Shown here in pieces: positions 27,339 to 35,793 of a DNA stretch of 64,000 nt. The position numbers and the translations under genes were made by a program. Origin of the DNA: Ignavibacteriota bacterium (GTDB lineage: Bacteria > Bacteroidota > Ignavibacteria > UBA10030); NCBI GenBank assembly GCA_003170475.1, contig PMZI01000055.1, positions 124,001-188,000 of the forward strand. Reading direction: 5' to 3'. Numbering within the stretch: the stretch's first letter is position 1; every line of letters begins with the position of its first letter. The notes under the pieces are model-generated. The model ran no database searches and had not been told where the DNA came from. It was given only the letters and a program-made list of their open reading frames with translations.

Positions 27339-27608
27339 CTATTTGCGGATTTCGAGCTCTTGAATGATCTTGCGATATCGATTAATGTCCTTCTTCATCA
27401 GATAGTCCAGCAAGCGGCGTCGTTTGCCGACGAGCTTCAGAAGACCTAAGCGGCCATGATGGTCCTTCTTGTGAGTATCTAGATGCGGTGAGAGAGAGTT
27501 CAAATGTGCAGTTAGGATGGCGATCTGGACTTCCGGAGTGCCGGTGTCTGTCTCAGTCTTCCCGAACTTCTTGATGATCTCGGCCTTTTGTTCTTTCGTA
27601 ATAGGCAT
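27339..27608 (-). CDS. rpsO: 30S ribosomal protein S15
   Basis: 89 aa, the normal length. Primary 16S rRNA-binding protein of the platform. The conserved HLKxHxxDH-like block is [23 protein letters not shown] and the RRRLLDYL helix follows. A good Shine-Dalgarno (GAAGGAG) precedes the ATG. It lies between ribF and pnp. Confidence 0.98.
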   Translation of the reverse strand: MPITKEQKAEIIKKFGKTETDTGTPEVQIAILTAHLNSLSPHLDTHKKDHHGRLGLLKLVGKRRRLLDYLMKKDINRYRKIIQELEIRK

Positions 27609-27639
27609 TGCGACTCCTTCAAAATGTACTGATGGTTTG

Positions 27640-27669
27640 TCAATGAGATTGTCAATGAGATTGTCAATG
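27640..27669. repeat. 12-bp tandem repeat spanning the ribF stop codon
   Basis: The 12-mer tcaatgagattg occurs twice in full (27640-27651 and 27652-27663) and half again (27664-27669). Read on the minus strand each unit contains TTGACA. The last partial unit includes the ribF stop, and no good -10 hexamer lies at the right distance. Confidence 0.8.
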
Positions 27670-28626
27670 TAAAAAGTTTGATCGGGGAAGCCGCGTCTGA
27701 AGCTCCTGCTCGAGTCTGCGACTCTCCTCTTTGTCTTTGTTCATTTGCTCAATGAGTTGGGCAGCATTTTCAAATTTGCGCTCTTCCCGAAGATGCTTCA
27801 GAAATTGTAGTGAGATCGCCTTTCCATACAAGTCGCCGTCAAAGTCAAGCAGGTGCGCCTCGATCGTTCGTTGTCCGTGTGTGAAAAAAGTCGGTCGCAC
27901 TCCGATGCTTACCATGCACGAATACATGCTCCCGTCGATCTCCACCTGTGCAAAGTAGATCCCATCTTGAGGGATCATCTTTCTGTTTGATGACAATTGG
28001 AGATTTGCTGTGGGGTAGCCCAATTGTCGTCCCCGACCATCGCCACGTACAACAGTGCCAACGACAGGATAGGGTCGACCGAGTAATCGGTGAGCGCGAT
28101 CGACGCGCGCTTGAAGAAGATGCTGACGTATCTGGCTGCTACTCACGATTTCCTCGTCAACATACACGGGTTTCAGCGCATCGACAGAGAACTCAAATTC
28201 GCGGCCAAGTTTCAACAATTCCTCAATGCTCCCTTCACGATCCCTTCCGAAGTGATGGTCGTAGCCCTCAACCACTTCACTGACGCCGGTTCCCTGGATG
28301 ACATACCGTAGATAGAAGTCCCGGGAAGACTGCCGAGAGAAATCGTATGTAAACTCCGTGCAAAAGAACACATCCACACCCAACTGTTCGCACATCTGCT
28401 GCCGTTCTTCCATGGTGGTCAGCAGGTGAAGCGGTTTTCCTGTCAAAACTTCCTTCGGATGAGGATCGAATGTGATAACAATGCTTCTTCCCTTGCGTCC
28501 GCGAGCGCGTTGAACGACGTCCCGGATCAATTCCTGGTGTGCAAGGTGGACACCATCAAAGGTTCCGACCGTCACCACCGAATTTTTGACGTAGCTTACG
28601 TCGTTAAGCAGGTAGTGGATGTCCAT
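27664..28626 (-). CDS. ribF: bifunctional riboflavin kinase / FMN adenylyltransferase
   Basis: Converts riboflavin to FMN and FMN to FAD. 320 aa. The N-terminal nucleotidyltransferase domain has [14 protein letters not shown] and the (H/S)SSxIR-like [10 protein letters not shown]; the C-terminal kinase domain has [15 protein letters not shown]. The start overlaps the end of truB by 23 bases. The C-terminal tail ([17 protein letters not shown]) is charged. Confidence 0.96.
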   Translation of the reverse strand: MDIHYLLNDVSYVKNSVVTVGTFDGVHLAHQELIRDVVQRARGRKGRSIVITFDPHPKEVLTGKPLHLLTTMEERQQMCEQLGVDVFFCTEFTYDFSRQSSRDFYLRYVIQGTGVSEVVEGYDHHFGRDREGSIEELLKLGREFEFSVDALKPVYVDEEIVSSSQIRQHLLQARVDRAHRLLGRPYPVVGTVVRGDGRGRQLGYPTANLQLSSNRKMIPQDGIYFAQVEIDGSMYSCMVSIGVRPTFFTHGQRTIEAHLLDFDGDLYGKAISLQFLKHLREERKFENAAQLIEQMNKDKEESRRLEQELQTRLPRSNFLH

Positions 28627-29350
28627 GTGCTTCGCTCTGAGAGAATGTTCTCTCTTTCTTCATCGATTCCAGTTGGGTCAACGTTAAGGCGTCTTCGACC
28701 CTGTATTCTCCGATGCGCGTTCGCCTCAGTTCAGTCAATGTCGCTCCGCAACCAAGAATCTCTCCAATGTCATTTGCCAATGCCCGGATGTAGGTCCCCT
28801 TGGAACAGCGAACGCGGAACGTAACATTCGGAGGGATAAACGAGAGAATCGAAAATTCCTGAATGTCTATCTCCTTTTCCTTGCGCTCGAGGGTCTTCCC
28901 TTTTCTGGCATACTTGTACAGGGGTTGACCGTGATGCTTCACCGCCGAGAACATGGGGGGCATCTGGAGTTGTCTTCCCAGGAAGCCGTTTGCGGCAGAA
29001 TCCAGTCGTTCCCTCGTCACCGTTGAGAAGTCCGCATGCTCTATGATTGCCGTTTCCAAGTCAAAGCTGGCTGTTCGAATCCCCAACTGAAATGTGCCTG
29101 TGTATTCCTTTTCCAAGTCGGTGAATTCATGCATCCGTTTTGTCTGCCGGCCTGTGCAAATGATCAGCAGTCCTGACGCTCTGGGGTCAAGCGTGCCAGC
29201 GTGTCCGGCCTTGGCTATGCCGAGCAAATCTCGAACCATCTGGACGGCATCAAAAGATGTCCACTGGAGCGGCTTGTCGAAGAGGAGCATTGTTCCTTCA
29301 TCAACAGGTACGCTTGTGGCCGTCGGACGATCTCCCTCTGATTGACTCAT
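28604..29350 (-). CDS. truB: tRNA pseudouridine(55) synthase
   Basis: Makes pseudouridine 55 in the T-loop of tRNAs. 248 aa; the catalytic Asp is in GHAGTLDPRASGLL, preceded by KPLQWTSFDAV, and the RCSKGTYIRALANDIG block is present. The PUA domain of longer TruB proteins is absent or minimal. The start overlaps the rbfA stop (ATGA). Confidence 0.96.
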   Translation of the reverse strand: MSQSEGDRPTATSVPVDEGTMLLFDKPLQWTSFDAVQMVRDLLGIAKAGHAGTLDPRASGLLIICTGRQTKRMHEFTDLEKEYTGTFQLGIRTASFDLETAIIEHADFSTVTRERLDSAANGFLGRQLQMPPMFSAVKHHGQPLYKYARKGKTLERKEKEIDIQEFSILSFIPPNVTFRVRCSKGTYIRALANDIGEILGCGATLTELRRTRIGEYRVEDALTLTQLESMKKERTFSQSEAHGHPLPA

Positions 29351-29706
29351 TTGTCCTCGCCGGGAGAATCCTTGTGAATCTTGTTTAGCAAATCTTCTAT
29401 GCGCATTGCGTGGTCAAGCGACTCATCCAGATAGAACGAAAGTGACGGAGTGAACTTCAGATTCAGGTTCCGGCCGAGATCCGAGCGCATGCCCGGCTTT
29501 TCCCCTTCGATTCGGGCAAACGTCTGCTGCTTTTTGTCGGCGTTTCCAAAAATGCTGATGTATGCTTTCGCAATCTTCAGATCCGGGCTCATGCGAACTT
29601 CAGTCACCGTGATCAACCCGACCTCTTCCATTCGAAATCGTCGTTGGATTGATTCGCTGAGTATTTCCTTGACCAAGGAGGCCACTCGTTCCGTCCGAAC
29701 TGACAT
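29347..29706 (-). CDS. rbfA: 30S ribosome-binding factor A
   Basis: 119 aa, a KH-like small-subunit maturation factor. Seen are TERVASLVKEILSESIQRR at the N-terminus, MSPDLKIAKAYISIFG in the middle and LKFTPSLSFYLDESLDHAMRI near the end. It follows infB within a few bases in the usual order infB-rbfA-truB. Confidence 0.96.
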   Translation of the reverse strand: MSVRTERVASLVKEILSESIQRRFRMEEVGLITVTEVRMSPDLKIAKAYISIFGNADKKQQTFARIEGEKPGMRSDLGRNLNLKFTPSLSFYLDESLDHAMRIEDLLNKIHKDSPGEDK

Positions 29707-29720
29707 GGAACATCCCTTCT

Positions 29721-32366
29721 TTAAGCAAGCTTTCGCTTCGTTTCAACAATGGTGTATGCCTCAATGGTATCGCCCGTCTTGATATCATTGTAACCTTCGA
29801 GAGCTATGCCGCATTCAAATCCCTGCTCAACTTCACGAACATCCTCCTTAAATCGCTTCAAGGAGGAGATCGTGCCGTCAAACACAATGAGGCCATCCCG
29901 GACAAGGCGAACCTTATTGTTCCGGACGATCTTTCCATCCTGCACGTGACATCCTGCAATAGTACCGACACGAGAGACTTTGAACACATCCCTCACCTCC
30001 ACCGTGGCAAGGATCTGTTCGGACAATGAAGGAGCAAGCATGCCTTCCAACGCGCTCTTCACCTCGTTGATCGCGTCGTAGATGATGTTATAAAGGCGAA
30101 TATCGACTTCCTCTTTTTCGGCAAGTCTGCGGGCGTTCAAATTCGGACGAACATGGAATCCGATGATGACCGCACGAGATGCCGCAGCAAGAAGCACATC
30201 TCCTTCGGAGATTCCCCCGACGCCCTTGTGGATAACGACCACCTTCACTTCACTCGTGGAGAGTTTCATCAAGGAGTCGGAGAGTGCTTCGACCGATCCG
30301 TCGACATCGCCCTTGACGATGATCGGAAGATCCTTTACTTGACCTTCCTTGATTTGCTTGGAAATATCATCCAGAGTGATCATGCGTCGCTGGCGGAAGT
30401 CCTGTTCGCGCTTCAGCTGCTGCCGCTTGATGCTGATATCGCGGGCTTCGCGTTCATTCTCCAGAACCACCAAATCGTCTCCGGCTTGCGGAATACCGTC
30501 AAATCCGATGAGCTGCACCGGCTGAGACGGATGAGCCACTTCGACACGCCGGCCCCGTTCATCGAACATAGCACGCGCACGGCCGCTCCAGACACCGCAG
30601 ATGAAGGAGTCACCGATCCGCAGGGATCCCTTCTGCACCAGGACCGTGGCAACAATTCCTTTTCCTTTATCCAACTCAGATTCTACCACAACACCGCGCG
30701 CCATCCTGTCGGGATTTGCCTTCAGATCGAGAACTTCCGCCTCGAGGAGAATGCGCTCGAGGAGTTGATCGACATTTTTCCCTGTCTTGGCAGAAAGTTC
30801 GACCGCCTGATATTTCCCACCCCACTCTTCAATGAGCACACCCTTTTCTGACAACTGTTGGCGGATGCGTTCAGGATTCGAGTCGGGTTTGTCTATTTTG
30901 TTGATAGCGATAACAATGGGCACAGCCGCGGCTTGTGCGTGGCTGATGGCCTCAACGGTCTGTGGCATGACGGCGTCGTCAGCTGCAACGACAAGCACCA
31001 CGATATCGGTAATTTGAGCGCCGCGTGCACGCATCGCAGTGAATGCTTCGTGACCCGGTGTGTCGAGGAACGTAATTTGTTTGCCGTCGCCGAGGGATAC
31101 TTCGTACGCTCCAATATGCTGAGTGATGCCACCGGCCTCTCCCGCAACAACGTTCGCGTTTCGGATGTAATCGAGCAAGGAAGTCTTGCCGTGGTCGACG
31201 TGTCCCATGATCGTAACCACCGGCGCACGAGGCTTCAGATCTTCCTCATCATCTTCGGTATCAGCGAGGGCATCCGAAGTGAACTCCGATTCAAAGCTGA
31301 CGGTAAAGCCAAATTCATCGGCGACAAGCTGGATGTTGTCTTTTTCCAGCCGTTGATTGATGGAGACCATAATACCGAGACCCATACACTTCTGAATGAC
31401 CTCTGCGACGGAAACCCGCATCAGGTCAGCCAGTTCTCCGACAGTCACGAACTCTGTGACCTTCATATGCATCTTGTCGCGTTCGCGTTCTTCCTGTGCG
31501 CGCAGCTCTTCCTCTTCGCGTTCCTTCTTGCGCTTTTTCCTCATCGCAGCGCGCGTGCTGATGGAATCATCGACCATATCAGCGAGAGTCTCGCGAATTG
31601 CCTTGGCAACCTCTACTTCATCCACCTCGGCATGTCGCGTTTTCTTGCGCCGCTTTGTCTTGGTATCAGTTTCCTCTTCAGCAGAGCCCGATCGCCCGGG
31701 AGCCTTCTTCGCCTCTTCTTTGACCTTCTTCTTCTTCTTCTTTTTCTTCTTTTTATCCTCATCGGTTTCGTCAGCAACGACAGCGACCGGAGGAGGAGCG
31801 ATTTCCATCTTTCCTTTGATGGTCAATCCCATTCGAGGCCGAGCCAGTGCCTTTTCAAGCGGTGTCAGCGGCCTTCTGGCGCGTGGAGGCTCTTCTTTCG
31901 ACTCGACCGGGGCGACAGAAACAGGAGCGATCTCCAGAGGAGGTGCAACCTCCAGTTGGGACGTGATGGTGCCATCTTCGGATACGGGTAATTCTACAAC
32001 GGTCTCGGCGGGAGCGTGCTCTTCCTCCCCTTCGACTTCTGCCGCGGCGGGGGCCAATACTTCTTCCGTCACTTCGGCAACTGCGATTGTCTCCTCGGCA
32101 ATCGGCTTCTTTTCTATTTTTTCAGGTGTCTCCTTTTTCCGCGAGGTGCGGAACTCCTGAAGTTTACGCTGATGCCGCTCAGCGACATCCTTTTCCTTCT
32201 TAAAATGTCCCATGACAGCAGACAACATGTCGTCCGTTACCGAGGACATATGGCTCTTCACTTCGAAGCCCTTCTTGTGCAAGAACTCGATGAGCGTCTC
32301 GCTTGAAAGGTTCAACTCGGTTGCGAGCTTGTATATTTTGATTTTCTTAGCTGCTGTTTCAGCCAT
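29721..32366 (-). CDS. infB: translation initiation factor IF-2
   Basis: 881 aa GTPase that delivers initiator tRNA. Residues 1-50 form the N-terminal winged domain. A long charged linker follows, with a run of ten lysines at 205-214, and a second IF2-N domain lies near 300-350. The GTPase domain starts at 388 (GHVDHGKT, then DTPGHEAF and NKIDKP). Domains II-IV reach the C-terminus ([34 protein letters not shown]). It follows nusA by about 40 bases; no ylxR or L7Ae gene lies between. Confidence 0.98.
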   Translation of the reverse strand: MAETAAKKIKIYKLATELNLSSETLIEFLHKKGFEVKSHMSSVTDDMLSAVMGHFKKEKDVAERHQRKLQEFRTSRKKETPEKIEKKPIAEETIAVAEVTEEVLAPAAAEVEGEEEHAPAETVVELPVSEDGTITSQLEVAPPLEIAPVSVAPVESKEEPPRARRPLTPLEKALARPRMGLTIKGKMEIAPPPVAVVADETDEDKKKKKKKKKKVKEEAKKAPGRSGSAEEETDTKTKRRKKTRHAEVDEVEVAKAIRETLADMVDDSISTRAAMRKKRKKEREEEELRAQEERERDKMHMKVTEFVTVGELADLMRVSVAEVIQKCMGLGIMVSINQRLEKDNIQLVADEFGFTVSFESEFTSDALADTEDDEEDLKPRAPVVTIMGHVDHGKTSLLDYIRNANVVAGEAGGITQHIGAYEVSLGDGKQITFLDTPGHEAFTAMRARGAQITDIVVLVVAADDAVMPQTVEAISHAQAAAVPIVIAINKIDKPDSNPERIRQQLSEKGVLIEEWGGKYQAVELSAKTGKNVDQLLERILLEAEVLDLKANPDRMARGVVVESELDKGKGIVATVLVQKGSLRIGDSFICGVWSGRARAMFDERGRRVEVAHPSQPVQLIGFDGIPQAGDDLVVLENEREARDISIKRQQLKREQDFRQRRMITLDDISKQIKEGQVKDLPIIVKGDVDGSVEALSDSLMKLSTSEVKVVVIHKGVGGISEGDVLLAAASRAVIIGFHVRPNLNARRLAEKEEVDIRLYNIIYDAINEVKSALEGMLAPSLSEQILATVEVRDVFKVSRVGTIAGCHVQDGKIVRNNKVRLVRDGLIVFDGTISSLKRFKEDVREVEQGFECGIALEGYNDIKTGDTIEAYTIVETKRKLA

Positions 32367-32408
32367 GAAGGTTTCAATCCACTGTTAAGACTCGTTCACA
32401 GAATAAGC

Positions 32409-33878
32409 TTACAACGGTTGCTTTCCATCATTTTCAGGATCTTCAGTTGCTGCAGGTTCTTGTGATTTCTCAGGCTCTGCCGGTTCTTGTGATTTCTCAG
32501 GCTCTGCCGGGAGTTCATCCTTCTCCGGAGCAGCCTCTGCAATTTCCGCAGCAGGCTCATTTGTTTCCGCAGCGGGTTCTCGAACGGCGACATTCCCGGG
32601 CGAAGCGCTTTGTCCACCATCCTCAGCATCCTCGATCTCTGCATCCTCGAGACCTTTTTTCAACAAGCCGACGATCTCTTCGATTTTTTCTTTCTCGATA
32701 CCGAGAGTGTTCACGAGTTCTTCGATGGGCGCATCGATCACATCGTGGACCGTCTCATATCCTTCGTCAAAGAATTTGTGGAACATGACGTCGCTGAGTT
32801 CCTCACGGAATTCGGAGAGATCCATATCATATTCTTCTTCCTCGCCGCCCTCCTTGATCAATTGGATGTCGAATCCGGAGAGTTTTGACGCCAGACGGAC
32901 ATTCTGACCATTCTTGCCAATCGCAAGTGACACTTGATCGGCTGCAACCGTCACATTGGCCTTCTTGTTCTCCTTGTCCAGTTGGAGATCTTTCAACTTG
33001 GCCGGGGAAAGCGCCCGCGTGATAAATACCTGCGGATCGTCGCTCCAATTGATGACGTCAATGTTTTCATTGTTCAGTTCTCGTACGATCGCGTGGATAC
33101 GAACTCCCTTCATCCCTACGCAGGCTCCTACAGCGTCAATGCGGTCGTCGTGGGAAAGAACGGCCACCTTTGCGCGGTCGCCCGGTTCACGTGCGATCGC
33201 TTTGATTTCGATAATGCCATCGTAGATTTCCGGAATCTCGATCTCAAAGAGGCGCATGAGGAACTGAGAATCCGTTCGGGAAATAATGACAACCGGATTC
33301 CCGGCGCCCTTTCGAACCTCTTTCACCACGGCTCGAATGGTGTCCCCTTTCTTGTAGCGCTCCTTATAGATCTGTTCGCCGCGTGGGAGTATCAGCTCGT
33401 TCTTGTTATGGATGACGAGAATCTCCCCCTTTCCCTTGCGAATCTGATAGATCTCACCAACAACGATTTCGCCCAGGGATGTCGTGTACTCGTTGTAAAT
33501 CGCCTCTCGTTCAATTTCCTTGATCCGCTGGTTGAGGTTTTGTTTTGCACTGACGACAAGCCGGCGACCAAAACTATCCAGGGGGATAATTTCCACAAAC
33601 TCCTCACCCACTTCCACTTCCTCGCCGGATCGCTTACGCGCTTCCTTCGGGTCAATTTGCGCTACAGGATCAACGACCTCTTCAACAACTTCCCGTTCGA
33701 GGTAAATTTCAATATCCCCTTTGTCCATATTCACAACGACATCGTATTTGGCCGTTGGGCCGTACTTTTTTCGGACCATCATGCCGAAGATGTCTTCGAC
33801 AATGCCAACGAGGATATCCTTGTCGATTCCTTTTTCTCGAACCATCTGGGAAAATGATTCGACGATTTCATGATTCAT
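32409..33878 (-). CDS. nusA: transcription termination/antitermination protein NusA
   Basis: 489 aa. The N-terminal RNA polymerase-binding domain comes first, then an S1 domain (VGEIYQIRKGKGEILVI), two KH domains (GACVGMKGVRIHAIVREL and SLAIGKNGQNVRLA) and a helix-hairpin-like region (VIDAPIEELVNTLGI). An acidic Pro/Glu-rich tail of about 60 residues follows, holding an exact 27-bp tandem duplication (32455-32508). NusA controls pausing and intrinsic termination. It may act on the terminator-like hairpin found just ahead of this operon's first gene. Confidence 0.97.
   Translation of the reverse strand: MNHEIVESFSQMVREKGIDKDILVGIVEDIFGMMVRKKYGPTAKYDVVVNMDKGDIEIYLEREVVEEVVDPVAQIDPKEARKRSGEEVEVGEEFVEIIPLDSFGRRLVVSAKQNLNQRIKEIEREAIYNEYTTSLGEIVVGEIYQIRKGKGEILVIHNKNELILPRGEQIYKERYKKGDTIRAVVKEVRKGAGNPVVIISRTDSQFLMRLFEIEIPEIYDGIIEIKAIAREPGDRAKVAVLSHDDRIDAVGACVGMKGVRIHAIVRELNNENIDVINWSDDPQVFITRALSPAKLKDLQLDKENKKANVTVAADQVSLAIGKNGQNVRLASKLSGFDIQLIKEGGEEEEYDMDLSEFREELSDVMFHKFFDEGYETVHDVIDAPIEELVNTLGIEKEKIEEIVGLLKKGLEDAEIEDAEDGGQSASPGNVAVREPAAETNEPAAEIAEAAPEKDELPAEPEKSQEPAEPEKSQEPAATEDPENDGKQPL
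32455..32508 (-). repeat. exact 27-bp tandem duplication in the nusA tail
   Basis: Two identical 27-bp copies (32455-32481 and 32482-32508) encode the same nine residues, rich in Glu, Pro, Ser and Gln, within the acidic C-terminal tail. The identity at base level suggests a recent in-frame slip. Confidence 0.9.
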
Positions 33879-33911
33879 GTAAGCCTCCGAACAATAAACT
33901 CAATACGCTGC

Positions 33912-34367
33912 CTACCAGGGCAACTCTTCTTTTGATTCAATAATCTCTGAGAATTCTACAGTCACTGGTTCTCCCTTGTCAGGTGAGAACGTCAGCAAAT
34001 CTTCGGCAATGGAAGAAAGCGTACCAATGATGGCCGACTTCGTTCCTGCCCTTTCATAGGTCACCTTGAATCGACGACCGATGTTCTTATGATATTGTCT
34101 CAGCAATTTGAGCGGTTTGTCGATCCCCGGCGAAGAAACCTCAAGGCGATAGGACGATTCAATAATATTCCGGGTGTCTATTGCGGCGGCCAACTCTCGG
34201 CTGATTTCAGCACACTCCTCGATCGTCACTCCGATGTCTGTGTCGACAAAAACCTGAACAAGTTTATCTCCCCGCTCGTTTCGCACAGCGACATCAATGA
34301 GAAAAGCGTGATGGTGGTCGACGATGGGGGTGAGCAGGGACCTGATTTTTTCCTTGATTTCTTGCAT
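33912..34367 (-). CDS. rimP: ribosome maturation factor RimP
   Basis: 151 aa from the ATG at 34367 (MQEIKEKIRSLL), which has GGAAGGA directly upstream. The in-frame extension to 34457 would pass through a promoter and a terminator-like hairpin, so it is rejected. Conserved blocks are VQVFVDTDIGVTIEECAEISREL, YRLEVSSPGIDKPL and RRFKVTYE. It acts in late 30S assembly and is first gene of the rimP-nusA-infB operon, as in many bacteria. Confidence 0.95.
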   Translation of the reverse strand: MQEIKEKIRSLLTPIVDHHHAFLIDVAVRNERGDKLVQVFVDTDIGVTIEECAEISRELAAAIDTRNIIESSYRLEVSSPGIDKPLKLLRQYHKNIGRRFKVTYERAGTKSAIIGTLSSIAEDLLTFSPDKGEPVTVEFSEIIESKEELPW

Positions 34368-34377
34368 TCCTTCCGAT

Positions 34378-34410
34378 TCCAAAAAAAATAGCCCGAAAAG
34401 GCGGGCTATT
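34378..34410 (-). terminator. terminator-like hairpin in the rimP leader
   Basis: A 9-bp perfect stem (34387-34395 with 34402-34410), loop of six, followed on the minus strand by eight T residues. It lies downstream of the promoter at 34429-34457 and ends about 10 bases before the rimP ATG. It may therefore act as an attenuator of the operon, and it also stops readthrough from the upstream LOG gene. Confidence 0.85.
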
Positions 34411-34428
34411 TCTACAACGAGGCATTTC

Positions 34429-34457
34429 AATATACATGAATCCCCAGGAAGATGCAA
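34429..34457 (-). promoter_or_regulatory. promoter of the rimP-nusA-infB operon
   Basis: TTGCAT (34457-34452), 17 bp, TATATT (34434-34429) on the minus strand, just after the LOG gene stop. The predicted start near 34422 gives a leader of about 55 nt that consists mostly of the terminator-like hairpin. Confidence 0.6.
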
Positions 34458-34468
34458 GGGGTTTCGCT

Positions 34469-35185
34469 TTAGAAATTGGTGATCATCTTATTCACTTGAT
34501 AGAATTCTTCAATGATTTCTGCGACTTTTGCAGGGTCATCGAGCAGCATGAAAAGGTTCAGATCCTTCGCCGAGATGGCTCCGCTTGGAAGCATGACTTC
34601 CTTCATCCACTTCAATAGACCACCCCAGTAATCGCTTCCCATCAGAATCACTGGAAATGGAGTTGTCTTTTTCGTCTGGATCAGAGTGATTGCCTCGAAG
34701 AACTCATCCAAAGTGCCGAATCCACCCGGAAGAACCACAAAACCATGAGCGTACTTCACAAACATGACTTTGCGAACGAAGAAGTGCCTGAAGGTGATCA
34801 GCCTTTTCTTGTCGATAAATGGATTTGGATCCTGTTCAAATGGCAGTTCGATGTTGACACCGACCGACGCCCCTCCGTGCTCCTTTGCTCCCTTGTTGGC
34901 TGCCTCCATAATGCCGGGTCCCCCACCTGTCAGAATGTTGAAGCCGCGCTTCACAAGTTCGGAGGCAACTCTCTCGCCGAGTTCATAGTACGGATCTCCG
35001 GGCTTGGTTCGCGCCGAACCGAATACCGAAACCAGGTTCTCCTGCTTCGAGAGAACCGTGAAACCATCAACAAATTCAGACATGACACGAAATATCCTCC
35101 AGACATCATCCTGCGCGCTCAGTAACGCGCGAAGCTGGGAGTCCTGTCTGAGTTCATGTGAGGAGGTTTCGACTGATTCATCCAT
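34469..35185 (-). CDS. LOG family protein (TIGR00730, nucleoside-5'-monophosphate phosphoribohydrolase-like)
   Basis: 238 aa Rossmann-fold protein. The signature PGGFGTLDEFFE and the upstream GGGPGIMEAANKGA identify the lysine-decarboxylase-like/LOG family, whose known members cleave cytokinin or purine nucleotide monophosphates to base and ribose 5-phosphate. The bacterial role is unsettled. AAAGGTG precedes the ATG. It lies between trpG and rimP. Confidence 0.92.
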   Translation of the reverse strand: MDESVETSSHELRQDSQLRALLSAQDDVWRIFRVMSEFVDGFTVLSKQENLVSVFGSARTKPGDPYYELGERVASELVKRGFNILTGGGPGIMEAANKGAKEHGGASVGVNIELPFEQDPNPFIDKKRLITFRHFFVRKVMFVKYAHGFVVLPGGFGTLDEFFEAITLIQTKKTTPFPVILMGSDYWGGLLKWMKEVMLPSGAISAKDLNLFMLLDDPAKVAEIIEEFYQVNKMITNF

Positions 35186-35218
35186 GTGTCACCTTTCAGT
35201 TCGTGTGATCATTCATGC

Positions 35219-35788
35219 CTACATCCACAAGTTCAAGAAGTTCTTCAGGATTTGTTTTCCATGCTCGGTCGCGATGGATTCAGGATGAAACTGCACGCCG
35301 AGTGTCGGGAATTCTCTGTGGCGCAGCCCCATGATGATGCCAGTCGATGTCCACGCTGTCACCTCCAGACAAGCTGGGAGTGTCGTTTTGTCGACGATCA
35401 ATGAATGGTACCTCGTCGCAGTGAACGGCATCGGGATGTTCTCGAAGAGCCCAATGGCTTGGTGGTACATTTGAGACGTTTTTCCGTGCACTATTTCGGG
35501 AGCTTTGACAATCCTTCCTCCCAACGCCTGACCAATAGCCTGGTGCCCGAGACAGACACCGAGGATGGGATATTCCTTGTGAAGTTCGCGAACCACTTCA
35601 AGGATGACTCCTGCGTCGGCAGGAGTACAGGGCCCCGGCGAGATCACAATCCTTTCCGGGTTCATCCGGCGAATGTCCGAGATTGACACTTGATCGTTAC
35701 GCACGATCTTGAGAAGACAACCCATTTCGCCCAGATATTGCACAAGGTTGTACGTAAATGAATCGTAGTTGTCTATGACAAGTACCAT
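35219..35788 (-). CDS. trpG: anthranilate synthase component II (glutamine amidotransferase)
   Basis: 189 aa class I amidotransferase that supplies ammonia to TrpE. The catalytic Cys is in GVCLGHQAIG, and the His/Glu pair is in VQFHPES. VISPGPCTPADAG is the oxyanion-hole block. Because it directly follows trpE (5 bases apart) anthranilate synthesis is the main role, though such subunits can also serve p-aminobenzoate synthesis. No other trp genes are in the window. Confidence 0.94.
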   Translation of the reverse strand: MVLVIDNYDSFTYNLVQYLGEMGCLLKIVRNDQVSISDIRRMNPERIVISPGPCTPADAGVILEVVRELHKEYPILGVCLGHQAIGQALGGRIVKAPEIVHGKTSQMYHQAIGLFENIPMPFTATRYHSLIVDKTTLPACLEVTAWTSTGIIMGLRHREFPTLGVQFHPESIATEHGKQILKNFLNLWM

Positions 35789-35793
35789 GCCCG

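Noticed and set aside
30858-31991. A 377-codon plus-strand frame opposite infB
   Set aside because: It is antisense to the conserved IF-2 gene, rich in His/Cys/Arg typical of shadow frames, and has no family signature.
32934-33857. A 307-codon plus-strand frame opposite nusA
   Set aside because: It lies entirely within the conserved nusA gene and shows shadow-frame composition.
34368-34457. 30-residue N-terminal extension of RimP
   Set aside because: It would be translated through a promoter and a terminator-like hairpin; the internal ATG has a ribosome-binding site.
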